Program-made: the position numbers and the translations under genes | In this document: positions 7,033-15,783 of the stretch, in pieces | Layout: each line of letters opens with the position of its first letter | Position numbering within the stretch: the stretch's first letter is position 1 | Assembly: GCF_000312665.1 (NCBI RefSeq) | Contig: NZ_HF536772.1 | Span: 1,142,382 to 1,206,381 of the forward strand | Length of the DNA stretch: 64,000 nucleotides | Direction: 5' to 3' | Source: Rhizobium mesoamericanum STM3625 | GTDB taxonomy: Bacteria > Pseudomonadota > Alphaproteobacteria > Rhizobiales > Rhizobiaceae | The notes under the pieces: generated by a model | Database searches by the model: none | The model's input: the letters and a program-made list of their open reading frames with translations, nothing else | Told to the model about the DNA's origin: nothing

Positions 7033-9519
7033 TTACCGGGCGGCGAGCATGGTCACCTCGCCGGCCACGGTGAAATCCTTGGCGGCGGCATTGCGCCCTT
7101 CAGCCTCGGTCGAGCCGTCATTGCGGAAGACGACGCGGCCATAGTCCGGATCGTTGACGACAAATGCGCCGTCGGCGGTTTCCTCGACCGAAAGCGCAGC
7201 AAACCTGGCTTCCGCCTCGGAAAGCCCTTCGGCTTCGCAGACCCTGACGACCCAGCGTGTCTTGTGCCCGCCCTGGCGCAGCTCCGCATTGGCCGACGGA
7301 CCGTCGGTCACCGGGACCAGCTCACTTCCACCGATCAACACAACGGCGCCGCGGCCACTGCGCGCAAGCGCGAGCCTGCCCTTGACCTTGCTCTCGTCGA
7401 ACTCGGCGACTGGGAACCAGGCATGGGTGAAATTCGGTTGTTCGCTGAGGGTTTTAAAGTCGAGTACGGCCAGCCCCCTGTACTGGTGGGCACGAGGGAG
7501 GGTGCCGCAACCACCCCAATAGGATGGCCGGCCGTACCCGAACTGAATGGTTTCGCCCGGATGGTTGATCCAGATCGCCGCTTCGGGGCGTTGTCCAAGG
7601 CGCAGGTGCAGCACCGTTTCCTGATAGCCCCATTCGTTCCAGCGATAATGCGCCGCCGAGCCCATGGCGAAATGTCGGCCCTTGTAGTGGTAGAGTGCTG
7701 CGAAGCGGTTTTCGCCCTGGGCGAAGCGCCACTCCTGATGGGCTGCCTCGTCCTCATGGCAGGCAACGGTAGCAAGTGCATCCGGCACAACGAGGCCGTG
7801 GTCGCGCAGGCAGATGGCAAGCTGCGGCAGCGCGTGCACGCGGCGGCCGTACCAGCCCTTGCCCCAAAGCAGACGGGCGACGGCCGAAAGCTCGAGCGAG
7901 CGACCGGCACAAAGCGTGTGCTCGTAGGAGCGCCCTTGCGCTGCCGTCATCATGCCGTGATGGGCCGAGCGGGCGATGATCTCGCAGAGACGGACAATGC
8001 CTCGTTTCGCCCTTTCCGCGATGTCCGCGTCCGGCGAGAGTGCCGCCAGCGCCGTCAGGCCCTTGAGGTCGATCGGGAAATAGGGCGCGGAGTTGAACTC
8101 CGCCATTTCCCAGGCTTCGAAGTGATCGAGCCAGGCGCGGACCCGCATCGCACCGACGGCGCCCTGCTCGCTTCCCTTGCGGCCCGAGCGGAGGAAGGTC
8201 GCGTTCGGGAAGAGATGGCCTGCAAGATAGGCCGAGGTATGGAACAAGAGCGCGTGGTTTTCGGAGAAATACCACTGCACATCATTGCCGGGCTCATCCA
8301 TCCAGTAGCGGAAGCCAAGGATCGCCTGGTCGATGCGGTCACGGGTCGTTGCTCCGATATCCTGGCCCCAGCTGGTGCGCGACCAGATCAGCGGTACCAG
8401 CGAAAAGTCGGCGCAGTCGTGGCAATCCTCTATCGAGGGTAGGATCTCCTCGATCATGGCATCCGTGTCGGCGCCGCCGCGACCGCTCGCAAGCCGTGCG
8501 AAAGCGCGCACCGTATCGCGTTCGGAGAAGCGTGAGATTTCGTCCAGCGTCTCGGTGATCCGGGCACCAAGCGTTTCCGGCGCCTTGCCCTGACGGCCGG
8601 CATGGCAGATCTCGACGCCGAGCGACCGCGATGCGACGAAACCGCCCGCATCGAGCGTGATGCGAAAATGGCGGAAGTCGGCCGGCGTCTCCTCCGAGGG
8701 CCCGATTGTCAACCTCTTGTCGCCGGCTTTCAGCACGAAGTCGTGGTCGAAGCGCTCGGTCGACATGAAGTCGCCTTCAACCGCGACATTGACCTCCACG
8801 TCGAGCGGCAGGGCGGTGGCGAAGTTGAGCGTGATGTCGCCTTCGAAATAGGCGGTGCGGTCGAAATGCATGCCGTCGAGCGCGGTTTCGATATCGGCGG
8901 CCGCAGCACTTTGGCAGGGAACCGGCAGCGCCACGTGGGCAGCCGGCCCGGAGAGATAGTCGAACTGGAAGAAATAACGCGCGTCGCGCTCGGCGAGGTC
9001 GTCGAAGAAGATCGTGATCTCGTTGAGCCCGGCATTGAGGGGCAGATCGAACTCCGCCTTGGCCTCGAGGTTGCGGCTATAGGGTGCCATCCAACCGATT
9101 TCGGTGTCGTTCAGGAAAATCACCGCGCCGCCGCAAGTACCGAGGCGGATTTTCGCGGTCCCGGAAGCCTCGGCTTCGATCGACGTGCGGGCCCAGGTCG
9201 CAAGCCGCGTCGGCCGGAACCAGAAGCCCGAGAGATCGAGCCGAGGCGAGCCGAAGGGCAGCCACCAACGGGTGGCCTCGAATGTGCCGCGCACATCGGG
9301 CCGCTTGCCACGAAATTGCTCGGCGAAGACCGTCCGGCAGGGATACTCGTGCGGAATGAAGTTCTTGTGTTTGGTCAGGAAGAAGAAGGGGTCCATTTCG
9401 CCCTTCATCGGCTGATCCATTACGTCGAACCGCTCTTCGGCGATGACGCCGAGCTGCCAGTAGCCAACGGCGTGCCCCGCGGCGAGGCCCTTCTTCAGAT
9501 GGAAAATCTTATCGCTCAT
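7033..9519 (-). CDS. Large uncharacterised protein in the pectin operon, possible carbohydrate-active enzyme
   Basis: An 828-residue protein without signal peptide or membrane segments, so probably cytoplasmic. I do not recognise a named family. It appears to have three parts: a beta-rich N-terminal half (about 60-300) with a jelly-roll-like stretch around CGGAVIFLNDTEIGWM; a helical middle (about 320-590) with SENHALLFHTSAYLAG at 419-434 and YFPIDLKG at 480-487; and a beta-rich C-terminal part (about 600-828) with WNEWGYQETVL at 627-637. This beta/alpha-toroid/beta layout recalls some lyases and glycoside hydrolases. Its ATG overlaps the kduI stop (ATGA), tying it to pectin use. A hydrolase acting on imported unsaturated oligosaccharide is the best guess. 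Confidence 0.8.
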   Translation of the reverse strand: MSDKIFHLKKGLAAGHAVGYWQLGVIAEERFDVMDQPMKGEMDPFFFLTKHKNFIPHEYPCRTVFAEQFRGKRPDVRGTFEATRWWLPFGSPRLDLSGFWFRPTRLATWARTSIEAEASGTAKIRLGTCGGAVIFLNDTEIGWMAPYSRNLEAKAEFDLPLNAGLNEITIFFDDLAERDARYFFQFDYLSGPAAHVALPVPCQSAAAADIETALDGMHFDRTAYFEGDITLNFATALPLDVEVNVAVEGDFMSTERFDHDFVLKAGDKRLTIGPSEETPADFRHFRITLDAGGFVASRSLGVEICHAGRQGKAPETLGARITETLDEISRFSERDTVRAFARLASGRGGADTDAMIEEILPSIEDCHDCADFSLVPLIWSRTSWGQDIGATTRDRIDQAILGFRYWMDEPGNDVQWYFSENHALLFHTSAYLAGHLFPNATFLRSGRKGSEQGAVGAMRVRAWLDHFEAWEMAEFNSAPYFPIDLKGLTALAALSPDADIAERAKRGIVRLCEIIARSAHHGMMTAAQGRSYEHTLCAGRSLELSAVARLLWGKGWYGRRVHALPQLAICLRDHGLVVPDALATVACHEDEAAHQEWRFAQGENRFAALYHYKGRHFAMGSAAHYRWNEWGYQETVLHLRLGQRPEAAIWINHPGETIQFGYGRPSYWGGCGTLPRAHQYRGLAVLDFKTLSEQPNFTHAWFPVAEFDESKVKGRLALARSGRGAVVLIGGSELVPVTDGPSANAELRQGGHKTRWVVRVCEAEGLSEAEARFAALSVEETADGAFVVNDPDYGRVVFRNDGSTEAEGRNAAAKDFTVAGEVTMLAAR

Positions 9520-10352
9520 TTTAGCTCAGCCAAGGCTACGGGGGTGACGTCGTTGTATTCCTGGTTTTCGCCGGTCATGCCCCAGACAAAGGCATAGGTG
9601 CCGGTGCCGGCGCCCATATGAATCGACCAGGCGGGAGAAAGCACCGCTTCACCATTTGCGACGATCAGGTGCCGGGTTTCTTCCGGCTCTCCCATCACGT
9701 GGACGATCCGGTCTTGCGGGGCCATGTCGAAATAGCAATAGGCCTCCATCCGCCGTTCATGCACATGTGGCGGCATGGTGTTCCAGGCGCTGCCTTCGGC
9801 AAGGTCGGTGATGCCCATCAAAAGCAGACAGGAGGGGATCACTTCCGGATGGATGTACATCACGAGGCGCCGCCTATTGGAGCGCTTGACGTCGCCGAGT
9901 TCGAGTGCTTTTGCGTCTGCCTTCTTGACCAGCCGGTGCGGCAGATCGGCGCCGGCGGGCACCGAGTTCATGTAAAAGCGGGCCGGTTTGTCAGGGGACT
10001 CGCTCGAAACGACGATTTCCTTTGCGCCGCGCCCGACATAGAGCACATCGCGGTTCTCGAGCACGAAGCTCTTGCCGTCGACGGCGATCGTCCCCGTGCC
10101 GCCGAGATTGGCTATTCCCATCTCGCGGGCCGAAAGCAGGTAGGACGTCCCGATATCGGCGCCGGACCCGAAGAAGACGCTCCTGGTCTTCGGCATGGCG
10201 CCCCCGAGGATCAGCCGGTCGACATGGGTATAGGTAAAGTTCACCGCATCCGCCGCAAAGAGATCGCTGATCAGGAACTCGCGGCGGAGCCGCGCCGTGT
10301 CGTAACCTTTGACATCTTCGGGGCTGGCCCCGTAGAGAACCTTCATCGTCAT
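9516..10352 (-). CDS. kduI: 5-dehydro-4-deoxy-D-glucuronate isomerase (KduI)
   Basis: A 278-residue cupin-type isomerase converting 4-deoxy-L-threo-5-hexosulose uronate to 2,5-diketo-3-deoxygluconate in pectin breakdown. The zinc ligands known for E. coli KduI fall at identical positions here: His196, His198, Glu203 (PPHVHERRME) and His245 (AWSIHMG). The start at 10352 is chosen because its ATG overlaps the stop of the GH105 gene (ATGA); a longer reading frame from 10400 would run back into that gene. The product feeds KduD at the end of the same operon. Confidence 0.97.
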   Translation of the reverse strand: MTMKVLYGASPEDVKGYDTARLRREFLISDLFAADAVNFTYTHVDRLILGGAMPKTRSVFFGSGADIGTSYLLSAREMGIANLGGTGTIAVDGKSFVLENRDVLYVGRGAKEIVVSSESPDKPARFYMNSVPAGADLPHRLVKKADAKALELGDVKRSNRRRLVMYIHPEVIPSCLLLMGITDLAEGSAWNTMPPHVHERRMEAYCYFDMAPQDRIVHVMGEPEETRHLIVANGEAVLSPAWSIHMGAGTGTYAFVWGMTGENQEYNDVTPVALAELK

Positions 10353-11449
10353 GCTGCCCGTCCTTCCGCGCCGACATGCTGCAGGGCTTCGGAGAGGCAC
10401 AGGATTGCCAGTGCCTGGCCGTAGCCGGTCGGCTGAATTGGGATGTCCTTGTAGAATTGCAAGTCGTGGCCCATGCGCGTGCCGTAGGAGACATTGAGCA
10501 CAGTGCCGCTTTCATCGATGTTGCGCATTACCGCCTCAAGCGCCCGCAGACCGGCCTTGCGCCAGACCGGCGTGCCGTAGCCAAGGCGATAACCCTTGAG
10601 CAGGCCGTAGCCTATGCCGGCCGTCGCCGAGATTTCCTCATAAGAAGTCGCGTCGTCGAGCAGCGTGCGCCAGGCGCCGGAGGCGGTCTGCAACGGCAGC
10701 AGCGCCTCGACCTGGGTGACGAGTACGCCGCGCAGGTATGCCTTGATCGGTGCGGCGATCTCCGCGAGGTCGAAGAGGTCGAGCATGCCGGCGGTGATCC
10801 AGGCATTGCCGCGGGCCCAGCGGGCGCGAGCAAAGTTGTGCCGGCCGTCAAAGGTCCAGCCGTGGAACCAGAGACCCGACTGGGTATCGGCGAGATAGCG
10901 GACGTGCACAAGGAACTGCCGCGTGGCTTCGTCGACGAGCTCACGCCGGCCGCTTGCCTGACCGTAGGAGGCGAGGAACAGGGCGACCATATAGAGCGTG
11001 TCGTCCCAAAGCTCGTTGTTGTTGACCTTGTCGGAGACATGGTGCTCGAAGCCGCCTTCCGGTGTGCGGCCCATTTCACTGACCACTCGGTTTGCCCATT
11101 CGTCGAGCAGCGGTTTCCAGCGGGGATTTCCCGTTTTTGCCCAGAGTACGGAAAGGCCGAGCATCGGCGCGGTCGTGTTGACATTGAGTTCCGGCAGGCC
11201 GGCGGCAAGGCGTCCTTCGTACCAAGTCTCGATGAGCTGGCGGATGTCGTCGCGGCCAGTGAACAGCCAAAGCTTGATCAGACCATAGAGGCCAACGCCC
11301 TGCGGCCATTCCCAACTGTCGAAACTGATGTAATCCCCGGCCGTGCCGTCGAGATTCGGTTCATCGAACCGTCCGTCATGCTTGAGACCGGTCATGCCAC
11401 CGACAAGACGATCGAGACCCATGCGAATGTCGTGGGCGTTCGGGCCCAT
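10349..11449 (-). CDS. GH105 unsaturated rhamnogalacturonyl/glucuronyl hydrolase (YteR-like)
   Basis: A 366-residue alpha/alpha-toroid hydrolase. Recognisable family features are the NNNELWDDTLYM segment, which holds the catalytic aspartate region, and WARGNAW with the following helix. Enzymes of this family remove the terminal unsaturated uronic acid from disaccharides such as unsaturated galacturonyl-rhamnose made by rhamnogalacturonan lyases. There is no signal peptide, so it acts after import. The start at 11449 follows GGAGGAGCGC; the longer frame upstream is not supported. It is the first gene of the pectin operon and is divergent from the LacI regulator. Confidence 0.92.
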   Translation of the reverse strand: MGPNAHDIRMGLDRLVGGMTGLKHDGRFDEPNLDGTAGDYISFDSWEWPQGVGLYGLIKLWLFTGRDDIRQLIETWYEGRLAAGLPELNVNTTAPMLGLSVLWAKTGNPRWKPLLDEWANRVVSEMGRTPEGGFEHHVSDKVNNNELWDDTLYMVALFLASYGQASGRRELVDEATRQFLVHVRYLADTQSGLWFHGWTFDGRHNFARARWARGNAWITAGMLDLFDLAEIAAPIKAYLRGVLVTQVEALLPLQTASGAWRTLLDDATSYEEISATAGIGYGLLKGYRLGYGTPVWRKAGLRALEAVMRNIDESGTVLNVSYGTRMGHDLQFYKDIPIQPTGYGQALAILCLSEALQHVGAEGRAA

Positions 11450-11515
11450 GGCGCTCCTCCGTTTTATGCCGCTCTTCCTCGGCTCCCAAGGGCGATAAAG
11501 GCATGATGATTTCTC

Positions 11516-11541
11516 TTGCGCAACATGAAAATTTTTCTCAT
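11516..11541. promoter_or_regulatory. Candidate LacI-type operator region between the pectin operon and its regulator
   Basis: Two dyads lie side by side in the 113-base divergent intergenic region: the perfect palindrome TTGCGCAA at 11516-11523, and the imperfect dyad ATGAAAATTTTTCTCAT at 11525-11541. LacI-family sites are usually palindromes of 14-20 bases with a central CG or similar, so either could be bound by the neighbouring regulator. The location allows control of both directions. Confidence 0.4.
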
Positions 11542-11562
11542 ATTGCGACAATGGAGGTTCGG

Positions 11563-12624
11563 ATGATCGCAAAACCGCTGCCGGGCAAACGCGGCAAAAA
11601 GAGCAAACGGGTTCGACTTGAGGACATCGCCGAAGCGTGCGGAGTATCGCTCAGCACCGCGTCGCGCGCCCTTGCCCGCGAAAAGGGTGTGCGAGCGGAA
11701 ATCCGCCAGCGTGTGCTAGAGGCGGCGAAGAACGCCAATTACGTCGTCCCTACGGCGGTCGCCGGGCAGAAGGTAATCGTTGCAGCGTCGAGCGCCGCGA
11801 TGATCGACTATGTACGCAACCAGTTCACTCTTTACGTGCTGGAGGGGCTGAAGGAACGCGCGCAGGCGCTCGATCTCGAGATCGTGACGCGGCCGATCGC
11901 CGACCAAAGCGAAGAACTGGCGGTTCTTGCCGAGGCCGAGCAGGACGAGCAGGTCGCCGGTCTCCTGTTTCTTACCATCGACGATGAGCGCTTGCTCGCA
12001 GCGACGCGGGGCTTCGACAAGCCAGTCGTGTTGCTCAATAGCGACGACCCGTTCATGCGGCTATCGAGTGTCACTCCCTGCAATCGCTCGAGCGCGCGGC
12101 TGGCGACCGACCACCTGACCGATCTCGGACACAAGCGCATCCTGTTCTTGATGCGGCCGGGGCGTCGAACGATCGAGCGTCGTTACGAGGGCTGGCGCGA
12201 TGGGCTGCTGGCGAAGGGATTGCCTGTCACGGATGACCTGCTAGTCACCGTCGACGACTGGTTGCCGGAACTGGCAATCCAGGCGATGACGCAGCGGATC
12301 ACGAAGCGGGGGCTGGATTTCACCGCGGTGCTGGCCGCCGGCGACAGTCTTGCAGTCGGTGCCATGCTTGGCATCCAGCAGAAGGGGTTCTCAGTTCCGG
12401 GAGATGTCTCGGTTATTGGCATGGACGACCTGCCGCAGGCGGCGTTCGTCAATCCGCCGCTGACGACGATGCATATTCCGATGCGCGAGATCGGTTCGGT
12501 GGCACTCGACCTTTTGCGCGATACGCTCTCCGGCTTTCCGGCGCCACCGCGGCGGGTGGAGCTCGCTTGCAACCTGGTGGTGAGGGATTCGACAGCAAAG
12601 GCATGTCAGACGTTCTCACGGTGA
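11563..12624 (+). CDS. LacI family transcriptional regulator of the pectin operon
   Basis: A 353-residue repressor with an N-terminal LacI helix-turn-helix (RLEDIAEACGVSLSTASRAL, about residues 18-37) and a periplasmic-binding-protein-like effector domain ending with the usual PLTTMHIPMREIG segment. The start at 11563 is favoured by GGAGG five bases upstream; the frame opens earlier at 11503 but without a good site. It is divergent from the GH105-kduI-ABC-kduD operon, which makes a galacturonide or 2-keto-3-deoxygluconate-like effector likely. Ligand identity is inference. Confidence 0.92.
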   Translation: MIAKPLPGKRGKKSKRVRLEDIAEACGVSLSTASRALAREKGVRAEIRQRVLEAAKNANYVVPTAVAGQKVIVAASSAAMIDYVRNQFTLYVLEGLKERAQALDLEIVTRPIADQSEELAVLAEAEQDEQVAGLLFLTIDDERLLAATRGFDKPVVLLNSDDPFMRLSSVTPCNRSSARLATDHLTDLGHKRILFLMRPGRRTIERRYEGWRDGLLAKGLPVTDDLLVTVDDWLPELAIQAMTQRITKRGLDFTAVLAAGDSLAVGAMLGIQQKGFSVPGDVSVIGMDDLPQAAFVNPPLTTMHIPMREIGSVALDLLRDTLSGFPAPPRRVELACNLVVRDSTAKACQTFSR

Positions 12625-12798
12625 AGGCCTAGGGCCTTAAGGGTAGCATCGGTCAACACACCCACTCCTCCTAGAAAACACCGTCACGTCTTTTTGGAGG
12701 GCACCGCGCCAAAAGTTGTCGATAGGCACACCGATGATTTTTATATCAGCCGCTTATGTCGAAGCGCGGCGCATTTTGATGGTTCGGACGGGCGTGGA

Positions 12799-14361
12799 TC
12801 ACTCCCACTCGATCGTACCGGGCGGCTTCGAGGTGACGTCGTAGACGACACGATTGATGCCACGTACCTCATTGATGATGCGAGTGGCTGCGCGGCCGAG
12901 AAATTCCATGTCGTAGTGGTAGAAATCGGCGGTCATGCCATCGACAGAGGTCACGGCACGGAGCGCACAGACGAATTCATAGGTGCGCCCGTCGCCCATG
13001 ACGCCGACGGTCTGGACCGGAAGCAGCACGGCAAATGCCTGCCAGATCGCGTCATAGAGACCGGCCTTACGGATTTCATCGAGATAGATTGCATCGGCTT
13101 CGCGGAGAATCTCCAGCTTTTCGCGGGTGATGCCACCCGGGCAGCGGATCGCAAGACCAGGGCCGGGGAATGGGTGGCGACCGATGAATGAGTCAGGCAG
13201 TCCGAGTTCCTTGCCGAGCACGCGCACTTCGTCCTTGAAGAGCTCGCGCAGCGGCTCGACGAGCCGCATATTCATGCGCTCCGGCAGGCCGCCGACATTG
13301 TGGTGCGACTTGATCGTCACCGACGGGCCGCCGCTGAAGGAAACGCTTTCAATGACATCAGGATAAAGTGTGCCCTGGCCAAGGAAGTCGGCGCCGCCGA
13401 GCTTCTTCGCCTCCTCCTCGAAGGTCTCGATGAACAGCCGACCGATGATCTTGCGCTTCGTCTCGGGGTCGCTGACGCCTTCGAGCTCGCCGATGAACTT
13501 GGCAGAGGCGTCCACGTGGATCAGGTGCAGATTGTAGTGTTCGCGGAACATGGCGACGACATTGGCCGCCTCATCCTTGCGCATCAAGCCGTGATCGACG
13601 AGCACGCAGGTCAGCTGGTCGCCGACGGCTTCGTGGATCAGCAGTGCGGCAACCGAGCTGTCGACGCCACCCGAAAGGGCACAGAGGACACGCTTGTCGC
13701 CGACCTGCTCGCGGATCGCTTCGACCGCCTTCTGACGATAGGCCGACATCGACCAGTCGCCCTTGATGCCGGCGATGTTATGAATGAAGTTGGCGATCAG
13801 CTTGGCGCCGTCAGGCGTATGCACGACTTCAGGATGGAACTGCACGCCATAATACTTGCGCTTCTCATCGGCGATGAAGGCATAAGGCGCGTTAGGCGAA
13901 GTCGCGACGACCTCGAAGCCCTCGGGGAGTGCCGTGACGCGGTCGCCGTGGCTCATCCAGACCTGATGGCGCGAGCCCTTCGACCACAGACCTTCGAACA
14001 ACGCGCTGTCTTCGTCCACCTCGAGAAAGGCGCGGCCGAATTCGCGGTGATGGCCGCTTTCGACCTTGCCGCCGAGCTGCATGCACATCGTCTGCTGGCC
14101 GTAGCAAATGCCGAAAACGGGCAGGCCGCTGTCGAAAATGATCTGGGGTGCACGGGGCGAGCCTTCATCGACCGTAGAGGCCGGGCTGCCCGAAAGGATC
14201 ACGGCCTTGGGCTGCAGGCGCTTGAAGCCTTCTTCGGCGGACTGGAAGGGAACGATCTCGCAGTATACACCCGTTTCGCGCACGCGGCGTGCGATCAGCT
14301 GGGTTACCTGGCTGCCGAAATCGACGATGAGGACGCTGTCTGGATGTGCTGTCTGGGTCAT
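12799..14361 (-). CDS. guaA: GMP synthase (glutamine-hydrolysing)
   Basis: A 520-residue full-length GuaA that converts XMP, ATP and glutamine to GMP. The class I glutamine amidotransferase domain is at about 1-200, with the nucleophile Cys86 in GICYGQQ and the His/Glu pair in FHPEVVHT. The ATP pyrophosphatase P-loop SGGVDSS follows at about 230, and the C-terminal dimerisation domain ends with KPPGTIEWE, the standard terminus. The gene stands between the lacI regulator (opposite strand) and the nucleosidase gene and shows no irregularity. Confidence 0.99.
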   Translation of the reverse strand: MTQTAHPDSVLIVDFGSQVTQLIARRVRETGVYCEIVPFQSAEEGFKRLQPKAVILSGSPASTVDEGSPRAPQIIFDSGLPVFGICYGQQTMCMQLGGKVESGHHREFGRAFLEVDEDSALFEGLWSKGSRHQVWMSHGDRVTALPEGFEVVATSPNAPYAFIADEKRKYYGVQFHPEVVHTPDGAKLIANFIHNIAGIKGDWSMSAYRQKAVEAIREQVGDKRVLCALSGGVDSSVAALLIHEAVGDQLTCVLVDHGLMRKDEAANVVAMFREHYNLHLIHVDASAKFIGELEGVSDPETKRKIIGRLFIETFEEEAKKLGGADFLGQGTLYPDVIESVSFSGGPSVTIKSHHNVGGLPERMNMRLVEPLRELFKDEVRVLGKELGLPDSFIGRHPFPGPGLAIRCPGGITREKLEILREADAIYLDEIRKAGLYDAIWQAFAVLLPVQTVGVMGDGRTYEFVCALRAVTSVDGMTADFYHYDMEFLGRAATRIINEVRGINRVVYDVTSKPPGTIEWE

Positions 14362-14454
14362 GGCGAGCCTTTAATGAAAAGCACCCGGTCTTGCAATCTG
14401 CGAAATCTTCCGCTTCAGGATTTTATTGTGCTGATTGTCCCTGTTTCTCAAGGC

Positions 14455-15093
14455 CTAGAACCAGAATACGCCGTCCTCCAGCGCCGTAAACAGGCTGTCG
14501 ACCGCATAAGACAGCTTGCGATCGATGACGTGCAGGTATTCCGTCCAACCGGAAATGTGCTGTAGTTCCTCTGCGCCATCGGAGATCCCGCGCAGGCCGA
14601 TCAGCGGCAGCTCGTAGGCCTGGCAGGTGCGCAAGATCGCGAAGGTCTCCATGTCAACCATGTCGGCCGCGATAGCGTTATAGGCCTGCCCTGACACGAC
14701 GTTGCCGCCGGTGGAAAGGCTGGCCTCCTGAATGCCGGGGATTCTGAGTGGCAGATCGACGATGGCCGGCAGGTCAAGGAACGGCGTGCGTCCCTTTTCG
14801 AAACCCAGGGGCGATGCATCCATATCGCGATAGGACACCGACGTGGCCTGGTAGACCTCGGTCTGTTCGAGCTTTGCAGAGCCGGCCGAGCCGAGCGACA
14901 CGACGAGATCAGGCAGCTCGTCGGTCTGCTCCAATCGCGCCAGGGCCCGCGTTAAAACGATGGCCGCCTCGACCGGGCCGACGCCTGTCATCAGCGGCTC
15001 GAAGCGAGAGCGCAGGAATGGCCCATATTCAGCCTCCGCCGCCATCACGAACAGAATGGATTTGCCGGCGACCGATTTCAGCTCAAACTTCAT
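14455..15093 (-). CDS. 5'-methylthioadenosine/S-adenosylhomocysteine nucleosidase-like protein
   Basis: A 212-residue protein of the purine nucleoside phosphorylase/uridine phosphorylase family. Early residues FVMAAEAEYG and TGVGPVEAA match the MTA/SAH nucleosidase substrate-binding region, SLGSAGS the central strand, and MVDMETFAI the ribose-contacting Glu (VxMExxA) segment; ISDGAEE contains the catalytic aspartate position. Such enzymes cleave the glycosidic bond of MTA and SAH to free adenine. It overlaps the thioesterase gene upstream by four bases, so both are probably co-transcribed. Confidence 0.85.
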   Translation of the reverse strand: MKFELKSVAGKSILFVMAAEAEYGPFLRSRFEPLMTGVGPVEAAIVLTRALARLEQTDELPDLVVSLGSAGSAKLEQTEVYQATSVSYRDMDASPLGFEKGRTPFLDLPAIVDLPLRIPGIQEASLSTGGNVVSGQAYNAIAADMVDMETFAILRTCQAYELPLIGLRGISDGAEELQHISGWTEYLHVIDRKLSYAVDSLFTALEDGVFWF

Positions 15094-15539
15094 CCCGAAA
15101 TACCCTCTCTCCCACGGATGATCATCATGGTGCTTGTCATGGAAGCAATCAGTTTTGCCGGTCCGTCGCCGATCGTGTAGCCGCGCCCGTCCGCAACGAT
15201 AATGTTCGATCCCGGTTTGGTGATCTCGCCTCGAAAGAGGAAGCGATCGCCGCGGCCGGGCGACAGCAGATTGACCTTGAATTCGATTGTCAGAACAGAG
15301 GCCTCGGCATCGATGACGCTGTAGGCGGCGAAGCCGCAGGCAGAATCGAGAGCGGCGGAGATCACGCCGGCATGCAGAATTCCATGCTGCTGGGTGAGTT
15401 TGACGTCGAATGGCAGCTCGATCTCGACCATTGCCCGCTCGACACGGGTCAATTCGGCACCGATGGTCTGCAGCGCCGCCTGGCGGGCAAAATTCTGGCG
15501 GATTCGCTCTTGGAAATCGCCGCTGTCGTTGTCAGTCAT
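15090..15539 (-). CDS. PaaI-like hotdog-fold thioesterase
   Basis: A 149-residue single-domain hotdog protein. The central helix region QQHGILHAGVISAALDSACGFAA has the His-Gly...Asp pattern of the PaaI thioesterase family, which hydrolyses aryl- or acyl-CoA esters. KVNLLSPGRGDRFLFRGEI is the typical beta-strand segment after it. Its stop overlaps the start of the nucleosidase gene (ATGA), which suggests one transcript, but no shared pathway is obvious. The substrate cannot be predicted. Confidence 0.85.
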   Translation of the reverse strand: MTDNDSGDFQERIRQNFARQAALQTIGAELTRVERAMVEIELPFDVKLTQQHGILHAGVISAALDSACGFAAYSVIDAEASVLTIEFKVNLLSPGRGDRFLFRGEITKPGSNIIVADGRGYTIGDGPAKLIASMTSTMMIIRGREGISG

Positions 15540-15783
15540 CGTCGCGCCTTTCTTGCGAGCGCGAAAGTGGCATGGTGCGCCGCGTCAGACAAGCGGTTCG
15601 CGGAAATGAGTTAAAAGAACGCTCTCGCTCTTCGCTGCTGGCTGTCATTTGGGATGCTGTGCCAGCGTCGGGCGCAAATATTGGATTCAGTCTTTTTTGG
15701 TAAATCTCCGTTAGTCATTGCTTTTCGATGGGTCCCCGGCGGCAGCGAATCTGTCGTCGCAGTTGTTTTGCGTGCGGGTTTTT

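Noticed and set aside
6685..8442. 585-codon plus-strand open frame
   Set aside because: Antisense to the 828-residue protein and the binding protein; no start context and no recognisable domain.
12624..12638. AAGGCC-TAG-GGCCTT dyad after the lacI regulator as a terminator
   Set aside because: The loop is only three bases and no T run follows; the evidence for termination is too weak.
13300..14565. 421-codon plus-strand open frame across guaA
   Set aside because: Complete antisense to guaA, which is intact with all catalytic motifs.
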